A stretch of 5,382 nt of DNA from Octadecabacter sp. GTDB lineage: Bacteria > Pseudomonadota > Alphaproteobacteria > Rhodobacterales > Rhodobacteraceae. Of this stretch, positions 1 through 4,378 are shown piece after piece; positions within the stretch are counted from its first letter, which is position 1; every line of letters begins with the position of its first letter. The notes under the pieces are model-generated. The model did not search any database and had not been told where the DNA came from. It was given only the letters and a program-made list of their open reading frames with translations. Made by a program: the position numbers and the translations under genes. The stretch covers positions 1-5,382 of the forward strand of contig DQCL01000035.1 in NCBI GenBank assembly GCA_003533975.1, given 5' to 3'.

Positions 1-469
1 AGGTGTCAGTAATTCGATATCCATGCAGATTGTGCTTATACACGCTCTTCAACCATGAGTTTGGCTCTCGTGTTGTGAAAATCAATGAGAGGTCTAAGCT
101 ATCGGAGAACTCAGCCTCTAGTGCTCCAATCATTGACTGCGCGATTAACGTGGCTGCCTTGTATGTCGTTATTCCTTTCTTTCCTGGCGACCGTCCGGAC
201 AGGCCTTCACAGCTGATAAGGATTGGTCTCGCGTCCGAGCTATGAGCTAAGTTCGAGGCAAATGCACAGAATGCTTCTTGAAAATCAAAAAGATCCAAAG
301 GGTGTTTGGAAACACTGAAGCGCGTACTCAAGCGGACAACGTCCGGGAGTTCATCCAGCAGAAGAATTTTGACAAACGGTTTCAGGATGTCTCGATTCTT
401 CGCAAGAAAAGCTTGGATGCTTGATGTTCCAGTCTTGTGAAATCCTGAGTGAAGAAAAATCCTTGTCAC
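1..469 (-). CDS. Sulfotransferase family protein, N-terminal part (runs off left edge)
   Basis: The minus-strand frame ending at base 2 is open and gives 156 residues from a GTG at 469-467. Residues 5-20 read FLHSGFHKTGTSSIQA, the 5'-phosphosulfate-binding loop of PAPS-dependent sulfotransferases (H-x-G-x-H-K-T-G-T-S/T-S). Residues 131-146 read FTTREPNSWLKSVYKH, which fits the 3'-phosphate-binding motif with its conserved Arg and Ser. An ISCEGLSG segment lies between them at 85-92. The family transfers sulfate from PAPS to sugars, lipids or peptides; the acceptor cannot be told from sequence. The GTG start places the P-loop at residues 7-17, as is usual, but lacks a strong ribosome binding site. 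The frame stays open upstream to 635, so a longer start is possible. The gene is AT-richer than the phage-like genes to its right. It is probably a host gene flanking the prophage, though a cargo gene cannot be excluded. The C-terminus is outside the window. Confidence 0.85.
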   Translation of the reverse strand, partial: MTRIFLHSGFHKTGTSSIQAFLAKNRDILKPFVKILLLDELPDVVRLSTRFSVSKHPLDLFDFQEAFCAFASNLAHSSDARPILISCEGLSGRSPGKKGITTYKAATLIAQSMIGALEAEFSDSLDLSLIFTTREPNSWLKSVYKHNLHGYRITDT

Positions 470-503
470 AACCAGCCCAACGTCGTTTTGAATGCTGATG
501 ATT

Positions 504-532
504 GTTCTATTGGTGTTTGAGTAGTTTGGCAA
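504..532 (-). promoter_or_regulatory. Putative promoter of the sulfotransferase gene
   Basis: On the minus strand TTGCCA (532-527) is followed after exactly 17 bases by TAGAAC (509-504). These match the sigma-70 hexamers at five and four of six positions. Transcription would start near 497, giving a short leader of about 28 bases before the GTG at 469. This supports the GTG start over longer in-frame alternatives. It is a motif match only. Confidence 0.4.
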
Positions 533-789
533 AGGTGCTGATCGGGGCTCTTTCAACGGGTAAAAATGCAGAACAACCGGCCAAAGTGTATTTCGTCCTT
601 TTGGAAGGATAGGTTCATGGGAAAGCCCTGGAGCTTATCAGAGCAGTATTTGGCCTGCAGCGAAAGCGTGATTTGTCCCGCTCGGCAGACGCCTGTGTAA
701 AGTGCGGCGAATGTCGGCTTCCCGCCCTTTGTACGGATGAAGCGAACGGCCCATAAGTCCGCACAGTTGACGTTCGCCCAAACAAGTAA
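510..789. other. Gene-free stretch, likely chromosome/prophage junction
   Basis: No convincing gene lies here. The ORFs that cross it on either strand are Arg/Cys-rich, have no family resemblance and no good ribosome binding site. I see no tRNA fold. The stretch lies between the AT-rich sulfotransferase gene and the terminator-like hairpin after the excisionase-like gene, where an integrated phage end would be expected. GC content rises within it. An attachment core cannot be named because its partner copy would lie outside the window. Confidence 0.4.
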
Positions 790-810
790 GGCCGCCAATT
801 GGCGGCCGTT
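790..810. terminator. Perfect palindrome, probable terminator after the excisionase-like gene
   Basis: Bases 790-807 (GGCCGCCAATTGGCGGCC) form a 7-bp GC stem with an AATT loop, and the whole 18 bases are a perfect palindrome. The leftward gene stops at 830, about 23 bases upstream in its own direction. On the plus strand the stem is followed by GTTTCTCTTTG, on the minus strand by TTACTTGTTTG, so it could end transcription from either side. The tails are not pure U tracts. Confidence 0.6.
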
Positions 811-829
811 TCTCTTTGCTGTGATGCTA

Positions 830-1015
830 TCACGCCGCGCTGGGCGCACCCAGGATGTAAGTGATCATTTCGGAGGTGCGCAGAAACGAGGCGCCACCTC
901 GCTTGTAGATCGTTACCTCGCCGCGCTGGGCGAGCCGATAGATCGTACTGGGATGCAGGCCAAACGCTTCTTTGGCGTGGGCCACGCGAACGAAAATGGG
1001 TTGTGGTTTGCTCAT
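830..1015 (-). CDS. AlpA/excisionase-like winged helix DNA-binding protein
   Basis: The protein has 61 residues. Residues 10-48 have the layout of MerR/AlpA-type helix-turn-helix domains: a first helix (VAHAKEAFGL), the recognition helix HPSTIYRLAQRGE, then the wing VTIYKRGGASFLRTSEM. Proteins of this size and fold in prophages are excisionases (recombination directionality factors) or AlpA-type regulators that activate an integrase. The gene is the last of the leftward genes and sits next to the probable prophage end, which fits an excisionase. Its ATG overlaps by ATGA the stop of the broken gene upstream, so translation was probably coupled. No strong ribosome binding site of its own is seen. 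No integrase is in the window, so the recombinase it would work with is unknown. The HTH call is firm; the excisionase role is inferred from size, fold and position. Confidence 0.8.
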   Translation of the reverse strand: MSKPQPIFVRVAHAKEAFGLHPSTIYRLAQRGEVTIYKRGGASFLRTSEMITYILGAPSAA

Positions 1016-1249
1016 GCCTCAGCCGTCCGCAGTTTGAATCTCTGGCTGGGTCCATCCTGAAACAGACCGTCGCGGATAGGTTCGAGCGACGGAAACAGTT
1101 TGCGTCAGGCGGTCTCGGTGACGGTTCCGCCTGACGAGAGCGTGTAGGTCGTGCGGTCCGCGACCAGGAAGGGACGCGGGTGGGTGACCATGACGGTTGT
1201 CCCCCCCCTTGAGCGCTTCAAGCGCTGTACCGTAGGAAATCTTAGCCAT
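1012..1249 (-). pseudogene. Small phage gene broken by a frameshift and an in-frame TGA
   Basis: An ATG at 1249 overlaps the stop of the gene before it (ATGGCTAA) and opens MAKISYGTALEALKGG. This resembles the start of small phage proteins such as the DUF2829 type, but the likeness covers the N-terminus only. At a run of eight G (1208-1201) the frame is lost. Dropping one G restores a frame reading TTVMVTHPRPFLVADRTTY and ending ...VTETA at a TGA (1107-1105). After that TGA the same frame goes on with RKLFPSLEPIRDGLF to a TGA that overlaps the excisionase-like ATG. In this frame about 27 of the first 30 codons after the G run end in G or C. The unshifted frame (76 residues, stop at 1019) is His/Arg/Pro-rich with weaker third-position bias. 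The intact product would have about 78 residues. Function is unknown. Alternatives are a sequencing error in the G run, phase variation, or recoding. A 28-residue ORF from ATG 1191 could also start independently, using the G run as ribosome binding site. Confidence 0.55.
1103..1136. repeat. 10-bp perfect inverted repeat around the internal TGA
   Basis: CGTCAGGCGG (1103-1112) and CCGCCTGACG (1127-1136) are perfect inverted copies separated by 14 bases. On the minus strand the second arm contains the internal TGA of the broken gene. The downstream sequence (CAAACTGTTTCC) is a poor U tract, so a terminator is doubtful. The stem could instead affect ribosomes near that stop. Confidence 0.4.
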
Positions 1250-1646
1250 TGGTCGCATTTCCCTTCTTGAGGCCCGGGTAGTCGGGGCGTGTTGTTCCGT
1301 CCGGGCAGCCGCACAGGGGCCATTCGGGGCAGGTAAATGGTGCGGTGGCGAGGCTGGGGAGGAGGTCAGCCCCGCGCACCGCTTGCCGTCCGTGAGTTTG
1401 GGAGGGCGGCATGTTGTTGTCGGCATGGTATTCGCCGGGGTTCAGTCGATGAACGTCGCCCGCTTGGTCGCGGACCTCAATAATTCCGGTTCCGAACTGG
1501 CGGCTGGTCACGGTGGCGACTTGGGTCAGGCCGGGATTGCCGAGGTGGATCATCACCGTTGTACCCAAAGCGGGTGCCTGGGAATAAAAAGCCCCCGGCC
1601 TGTTTGCAGATACAGCCGGGGGAGTTGTGACGCGAGGCGCTCCCAT
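1242..1646 (-). CDS. Uncharacterised protein with a Cys-rich C-terminus
   Basis: I do not recognise this gene. From ATG 1646 it has 134 residues. AGGGGG lies eight bases before this ATG, and the ATG comes one base after the stop of the upstream gene. A GTG at 1655 is also in frame. The first 34 residues (AVSANRPGAFYSQ...) are encoded across a strong terminator-like hairpin, so the true start may be ATG 1553 (MIHLGNPG, 103 residues), although that site has no good ribosome binding site. The middle, VATVTSRQFGTGIIEVRDQAG followed by DVHRLNPGEYH, looks like a small beta domain. The end holds CPEWPLCGCPDG and a PGLKKG tail, three closely spaced cysteines that could bind metal. The gene overlaps the next one by eight bases (ATGGCTAA), consistent with co-translation. 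A nucleic-acid-related role is possible but not shown. Confidence 0.6.
   Translation of the reverse strand: MGAPRVTTPPAVSANRPGAFYSQAPALGTTVMIHLGNPGLTQVATVTSRQFGTGIIEVRDQAGDVHRLNPGEYHADNNMPPSQTHGRQAVRGADLLPSLATAPFTCPEWPLCGCPDGTTRPDYPGLKKGNATNG
1584..1622 (-). terminator. Strong intrinsic terminator-like hairpin, leftward
   Basis: On the minus strand CCCCCGGC (1622-1615) pairs with GCCGGGGG (1599-1592). Three more pairs (TGT/ACA) form inside across a bulged G. The stem is followed directly by CTTTTTATT (1591-1583). It starts 26 bases after the stop at 1648, the usual place for a rho-independent terminator. It also overlaps the first codons of the next ORF if that starts at 1646, so it may act as an attenuator or mark a later start. 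Confidence 0.75.
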
Positions 1647-1647
1647 G

Positions 1648-1941
1648 TCAGGCACCCCCTGCGTCGGAAAAGTCTGGATTGTCAGCGGTCAGGACGTTGC
1701 GCGCGGCGCGTATCCAGTTATCGGGCAGTTCTTCGAGGACCTCGGCCATGGCATAGACGCCGAACACCTGCACAGACATGATGCAGGGCTGATAGTCCCC
1801 CACGCGTTCGCTGGGCAGATCCCAGCGGCCGCCGTAACCGATCACAGCACCCTTGAGCGCTTCCAGCATGTCAGTTTCGGCGGCGCTGTCGAGAGCGTCG
1901 ACAAGCCAGCGGATGCGATCGAGGTCAAGGCGCTGGCTCAT
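1648..1941 (-). CDS. Uncharacterised 97-residue protein
   Basis: I do not recognise a family. From ATG 1941 the product begins MSQRLDLDRIRWLVDALDSA and looks like an acidic, mostly helical soluble protein, with no signal peptide and no clear membrane span. Residues 36-55 (YGGRWDLPSERVGDYQPCI) contain several Gly and Tyr, and residues 56-85 form an amphipathic helical stretch ending EELPDNWIRAA. The ORF is open further upstream to 2016, but those residues overlap a hairpin and look non-coding, so the MSQ start is preferred even though its ribosome binding site is weak. A strong terminator hairpin follows the stop. The short motif LEALKG is shared with the start of the broken gene at 1249 (14 identical bases, CCCTTGAGCGCTTC on the plus strand), which may be chance. 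A small early or accessory phage protein is the most that can be said. Confidence 0.6.
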   Translation of the reverse strand: MSQRLDLDRIRWLVDALDSAAETDMLEALKGAVIGYGGRWDLPSERVGDYQPCIMSVQVFGVYAMAEVLEELPDNWIRAARNVLTADNPDFSDAGGA

Positions 1942-1981
1942 GCGCACACCATGTCGATTTGCGACGGGGAAAGCGCCAGAG

Positions 1982-2030
1982 GAAAACATGAGACCCGCGG
2001 GGAACCATGCGAGCATGTTTCACCCGCGGG
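1982..2030 (-). terminator. Long GC-rich hairpin, possible leftward terminator or attenuator
   Basis: CCCGCGGG at 2023-2030 pairs with CCCGCGGG at 1994-2001. Inside, GAA/TTC and CATGC/GCATG (2006-2010 and 2013-2017) extend the stem to about 16 pairs, with one bulged A, one mismatch and a GA loop. On the minus strand it is followed by TCTCATGTTTTCC, a short T-rich tail that is separated from the stem. It lies between the end of the gene at 2222 and the start at 1941 and could limit readthrough. Confidence 0.4.
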
Positions 2031-2093
2031 GTGGGGTGTGGTGTAACCAGCACCAGCACCCCGATCTGCCCCGCCCCCAAAGGAATAACGAAC

Positions 2094-2210
2094 GTGGCAG
2101 ATATTCTGTGCGAGCTTCGGCTCATTCTCGAACTTGCAGTCGCGAACAAGGCTTTTGTCGCCTTCCTTGCCTTTGCTGCGTTGAGCGGCATTGGTCTTTT
2201 GTGTCTTTAG
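2094..2210 (+). CDS. Small single-span membrane protein, opposite to its neighbours
   Basis: A GTG at 2094 lies nine bases after AGGA (2081-2084) and opens a 38-residue ORF, VADILCELRLILELAVANKA followed by FVAFLAFAALSGIGLLCL. Residues 19-38 would form one membrane span ending right at the C-terminus. The gene faces the leftward gene that ends at 2222 and lies in a gap of about 280 bases between leftward genes. No clear plus-strand promoter is seen in the GC-rich DNA upstream. The product is too short to place in a family. Support is the good ribosome binding site, the hydrophobic C-terminus and the lack of a better minus-strand candidate. A chance ORF remains possible. Confidence 0.4.
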   Translation: MADILCELRLILELAVANKAFVAFLAFAALSGIGLLCL

Positions 2211-2221
2211 GACCTGCATGA

Positions 2222-2446
2222 TCACCACCCGTTCGCAGCGATCTGAGACAGTTCGCCCAGGTCGTGTGCGGCAAGGATGCTGGCGACCGCGTTGTTGAGG
2301 AGGAAGGTCAGTCCGCAAAAAACCGCGAGCGCAATCGCCGCCCCAACCAGAAGGGCCCAGATGGGAGCCCATGTTTTTGCGCCGCGCTGGGTGCGCACCG
2401 CACGGTTGTTTGCATCAACTTGGTGGTGCAGGTCGTGGGCGTTCAT
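2222..2446 (-). CDS. Small membrane protein, first gene of the leftward operon
   Basis: From ATG 2446 the product has 74 residues. GGAAGGG sits six bases before this ATG, a near-ideal ribosome binding site, so it is preferred to the ATG five codons upstream at 2461. Residues 1-24 are polar and rich in His, Asn and Arg (MNAHDLHHQVDANNRAVRTQ). Residues about 27-50 (WAPIWALLVGAAIALAVFCG and on) form a clear membrane span, and the rest is a short tail. The polar basic N-terminus and single span suggest an N-in orientation. The gene is the first behind the repressor-type operators at 2481-2529, so it should be among the first products made on induction. Its role is unknown; small membrane proteins in this place can affect the host membrane or exclusion, but nothing in the sequence shows this. 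Confidence 0.75.
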   Translation of the reverse strand: MNAHDLHHQVDANNRAVRTQRGAKTWAPIWALLVGAAIALAVFCGLTFLLNNAVASILAAHDLGELSQIAANGW

Positions 2447-2475
2447 GGCTTTCCCTTCCATATTGGATTGGGAAA

Positions 2476-2504
2476 GATGTATTACACAAATAATGTATCG
2501 TCAA
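2476..2504 (-). promoter_or_regulatory. Leftward early promoter (PL-like)
   Basis: On the minus strand TTGACG (2504-2499) is followed after 17 bases by TACATC (2481-2476). The operator at 2481-2499 fills the spacer. The same arrangement, TTGA then ATACA-N7-TGTAATAC, is found at the rightward promoter near 4131-4159. The -10 match is weak, but the shared layout of the two promoters supports both. Confidence 0.55.
2481..2499. promoter_or_regulatory. Phage repressor operator, PL site 1
   Basis: ATTACA, seven bases, then TGTATC. The TACA/TGTA core is palindromic. The 15 bases TACACAAATAATGTA are identical to the operator at 4136-4154. The site overlaps the leftward promoter core, where a bound repressor would block polymerase. 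Confidence 0.65.
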
Positions 2505-2510
2505 TCTGAT

Positions 2511-2529
2511 ATTACACAAGAAATGTAAT
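2511..2529. promoter_or_regulatory. Phage repressor operator, PL site 2
   Basis: ATTACACAAGAAATGTAAT is a perfect palindrome in its 6-bp arms (ATTACA/TGTAAT) with a 7-base centre. It lies exactly 30 bases from site 1, about three helical turns, so two repressors could bind on the same face of the DNA. It is just upstream of the leftward -35 element. Confidence 0.7.
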
Positions 2530-2592
2530 TCAGGCGGCGTGCAATGCGGGGAGTTGGTCGAATCATCCGCGTGGGATCGCCCGGACAGGCAA

Positions 2593-2620
2593 GCAAAAGG
2601 GGCCCGAAAGCCCCCCTTTT
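2593..2620 (-). terminator. Intrinsic terminator after the zinc-ribbon gene
   Basis: On the minus strand GGGGC, TTTCGG, GCCCC is followed by TTTTGC. A-rich and T-rich arms flank the stem, so it can work in both directions. It begins about 25 bases after the stop of the zinc-ribbon gene (2645) and separates that unit from the leftward promoter at 2476-2504. Confidence 0.75.
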
Positions 2621-2644
2621 GGTCGTGTCGCACTATGTGGGCCT

Positions 2645-3385
2645 CTAATTAGATGCCAACGCCACCTGGCTGAACTTGAAAACAAACTCCGGCCGTTGAA
2701 TTTTGGAGTTCATCATGAGGTTCTGGGTGCTGAGGCAGAGTTCTTGATCCGTGAAAAACTCACCTGAAAATTTGATGGTGTCACCGGGGGAAAGCACGCT
2801 GACGGTGTTGAACAGTGCGGTGTTTGGTTCAATCAGGGTATTGGTGCCAATATCAGATATCGCGTTATTCCAAGTCGACGCCCACGCGTTGTCGCCAATT
2901 TCCACAACGAGCACGCCCTTGCCGTCACCGTTGGCTGAGATGCTGTAGATCGTGCCTATCCACCCAGACACTGTTTTGTTGCGTGGCAGCATTGCGCACA
3001 TTGCTTGTGTCCGCGCTGCCAACGCCGCGCCTTTCTGCATATCGTTCGCCGCCGCATCCGCCGCCGTTCGTGCGGTCTCGAGCGCGGTCAGGAACTGCAC
3101 CTGTTTGGCGGGTCGAGGATCTGTCGCGGGTGCTGGTGGGGTCACGGTAGGCGTCAGCCCCGCCTCTGGTGTCGTTGCTGCCTGTGCGGGTGTGTTTGTG
3201 CTGCCGCTGTCCTCGGGTGCCTCAACAAGCAAGCCGATCAAGAATAGAACAAGGAAAATGCCTGCGACGGTTTTGAGTACCGTTTTGAATAAACCTGATT
3301 TTCTTTTCTGACCACATTGGGGGCATGTCTTTGCGCTGGACGAGATCTCGCTGCCGCACACCGGGCACTTAATGAGTTTTGCCAT
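2645..3385 (-). CDS. Membrane-anchored zinc-ribbon protein in the rex position
   Basis: The product has 246 residues. Residues 7-10 (CPVC) and 21-24 (CPQC) form a CxxC-x10-CxxC zinc ribbon. A basic KRK stretch and one membrane span follow at about 36-54 (VLKTVAGIFLVLFLIGLLV). Residues 55-92 are a Pro/Thr/Ala-rich linker and 95-130 a likely helical segment. From about 140 a beta-rich domain (SGWIGTIYSISANGDGKG, then GDTIKFSGEFF) recalls the OB-like domains seen behind such anchors. Predicted topology is ribbon inside, large domain in the periplasm. AAGG lies nine bases before the ATG. The gene is on the repressor strand, between the repressor gene and the PL-like operators, as lambda rexAB is. 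Expression in the lysogen, from the repressor promoter or a weak promoter of its own, is an inference. Function is unknown; superinfection exclusion or a host-benefit role is only a positional guess. Confidence 0.8.
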   Translation of the reverse strand: MAKLIKCPVCGSEISSSAKTCPQCGQKRKSGLFKTVLKTVAGIFLVLFLIGLLVEAPEDSGSTNTPAQAATTPEAGLTPTVTPPAPATDPRPAKQVQFLTALETARTAADAAANDMQKGAALAARTQAMCAMLPRNKTVSGWIGTIYSISANGDGKGVLVVEIGDNAWASTWNNAISDIGTNTLIEPNTALFNTVSVLSPGDTIKFSGEFFTDQELCLSTQNLMMNSKIQRPEFVFKFSQVALASN

Positions 3386-3737
3386 AGATTCGAGCCTTAA
3401 AATTGATATGGCGCGACGCTACCCTCTCAATGAAATTTCTACAATTGGTTGTGCGATCCGTGCGGGGATATTCTCGTGATTCTACCAGATGTTCTTTGAA
3501 AACTGAGATCCGCCGGGGTTTCTAATGGGGGAAGTCTATATCTGGTGGTGTTGAAAGCGGCCAGCGTTCCCGATATGTTCCTGTTGCCGGATGCGGTTGA
3601 CAGCTCGCCATGTGCTAGAGCACCCCCTCCTCTTTCACGCCGCTTTTCGCGGCTGCTGCCAACAATTGAGAGGGGAAAATTGAAGATGATCGTTAGAGTA
3701 TTGTATTTTGTTCTGGCGCGCGCCGCCATGGCTGGGG
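3386..3737. other. Gene-free stretch between repressor and zinc-ribbon gene
   Basis: About 350 bases with no convincing gene. ORFs on both strands are short, rich in Arg, Pro and Ser, and overlap real genes. There is a small hairpin, GCCGCTTTTCGCGGC, near 3642-3656 without a U tract. A weak promoter for the zinc-ribbon gene may exist (TTGAGA then ATCAAT after 17 bases on the minus strand, about 3431-3403). No operator copies were found here. A long leader or a small RNA would fit but is not shown. Confidence 0.35.
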
Positions 3738-4076
3738 TCAATCTGAACTGGCTTCTGGACCCGCTGCACGGTCTGCGCTGTCGAGAGCGTCGAAAAGGAG
3801 TTCCTGAACATCCTCGGGAAGTTGAGAATAGAGGCCCGCGATAAAGAAATTGAAGTCGATCCGGTGCTCACGATGAAAATGTCGCATTACGTCAATTGTC
3901 ACGAACGATCGGGCGCTTTCCATGTTGCTGATCGCAGCATTCTTCACGCCGACCGCCTTGCCCAGGTCGCCCTGGCTGGTGCGCGTCATTGTCCGGGCCG
4001 CCTTTAGGCGGGCCGCGATGGCCTCTTTTGAGCTGTCGCCAGTTCTGGCCAACATTTCTTTTTTATCCGAGTTCAT
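3738..4076 (-). CDS. CI/Cro-type HTH protein, probable prophage repressor
   Basis: From ATG 4076 the protein has 112 residues. Residues 19-56 form an XRE-type helix-turn-helix: AIAARLKAARTM, then helix 2 SQGDLGKAVG and recognition helix KNAAISNMES. Residues 66-87 (RHFHREHRIDFNFFIAGLYS) and the C-terminal helix LPEDVQELLFDALDSA probably make the dimer interface. It has no LexA-type autoprotease domain, so classical RecA-driven self-cleavage is not expected. It is transcribed away from the Cro-like gene across a 90-base gap with operator-like sites, the standard layout of a phage immunity switch. The start is placed where similarity to the HTH family begins. GGGGAC lies 11 bases before the ATG. 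Upstream in-frame codons run through the operators and are rejected. The HTH call is firm; repressor rather than activator is inferred from the context. Confidence 0.85.
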   Translation of the reverse strand: MNSDKKEMLARTGDSSKEAIAARLKAARTMTRTSQGDLGKAVGVKNAAISNMESARSFVTIDVMRHFHREHRIDFNFFIAGLYSQLPEDVQELLFDALDSADRAAGPEASSD

Positions 4077-4094
4077 AATGCGAGTGTCCCCGTT

Positions 4095-4113
4095 ATTACA
4101 TAAAAAGTGAATA
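4095..4113. promoter_or_regulatory. Degenerate operator near the repressor start
   Basis: ATTACA is followed after seven bases by TGAATA. One arm is perfect and the other matches only in part. It lies 19 bases upstream of the repressor ATG, so it could serve for autoregulation. It is weaker than the other three copies. Confidence 0.4.
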
Positions 4114-4130
4114 TTTCTGATTTGTGGTGC

Positions 4131-4159
4131 TTGAGAATACACAAATAATGTAATACTGC
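4131..4159 (+). promoter_or_regulatory. Rightward early promoter (PR-like)
   Basis: TTGAGA (4131-4136), 17 bases, then TACTGC (4154-4159). An alternative -10 is TAATAC (4151-4156) with a short spacer. The operator fills the spacer as at the leftward promoter. The predicted start of transcription falls at about 4163-4167, on or just before the ATG at 4166. Confidence 0.5.
4136..4154. promoter_or_regulatory. Phage repressor operator at the cro promoter
   Basis: AATACACAAATAATGTAAT has arms AATACA/TGTAAT with five of six positions paired and the same 7-base centre as PL site 1. It overlaps the core of the rightward promoter. Confidence 0.7.
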
Positions 4160-4165
4160 TTTCGC

Positions 4166-4378
4166 ATGGACAATGTGAAAAGCATAATCGACAAGATTGG
4201 TCGAGATGTTCTGTGCCAGGCACTGGACGTCGGGAAGGCTGCAATCTCCAACGCCGCCACGCGCAGTGAATTCCCGTCTCGCTGGTATCTGGTTATCAAG
4301 CGCGAATGCACCAGGGCTGGGGTTGAGTGCCCCGAAACGCTTTTCGGCTTTGCTGATCCGGTGAGGGCCGCCGAATGA
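4166..4378 (+). CDS. Cro-like HTH protein
   Basis: The product has 70 residues and opens divergently from the repressor. Residues 5-35 (KSIIDKIGRDVLCQALDVGK, then AAISNAATRSEFP) fit a small Cro/YdaS-type helix-turn-helix, with VGKAAISNAATR as recognition region. RWYLVIKREC forms the following helix. The first half of the recognition helix (AAISN) matches that of the repressor at 4076, as expected for two proteins binding the same operators. Cro-type proteins shut off repressor synthesis and favour lytic growth. There is no Shine-Dalgarno sequence before ATG 4166 and the promoter predicts a start of transcription within a few bases of it, so the message may be leaderless. The stop overlaps the next ATG (ATGA). 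Confidence 0.75.
   Translation: MDNVKSIIDKIGRDVLCQALDVGKAAISNAATRSEFPSRWYLVIKRECTRAGVECPETLFGFADPVRAAE

Noticed and set aside
3..245. Plus-strand ORF of 80 residues at the left edge.
   Set aside because: It is antisense to the sulfotransferase reading, whose two PAPS-binding motifs are much stronger evidence.
640..790. Possible tRNA gene as integration target.
   Set aside because: I could not find an acceptor stem, T-loop (GTTCRA) and anticodon arm in consistent positions.
553..849. Minus-strand ORF of 98 residues across the gene-free junction.
   Set aside because: No family resemblance and no ribosome binding site; it runs through the palindromic terminator and past the stop of the excisionase-like gene.
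1938..2372. Long minus-strand frame ending in ATGA overlap with the 1941 start.
   Set aside because: Composition is Arg/Gly/Pro-rich with no ribosome binding site, and it spans the gene ending at 2222 in another frame.
3686..3844. Plus-strand ORF MIVRVLYFVLARAAMAGVN with GAGGGG ten bases upstream.
   Set aside because: Most of it is antisense to the repressor C-terminus, and its codon use (AGA, GTA, TTG) is unlike its neighbours. The hydrophobic start is probably chance.
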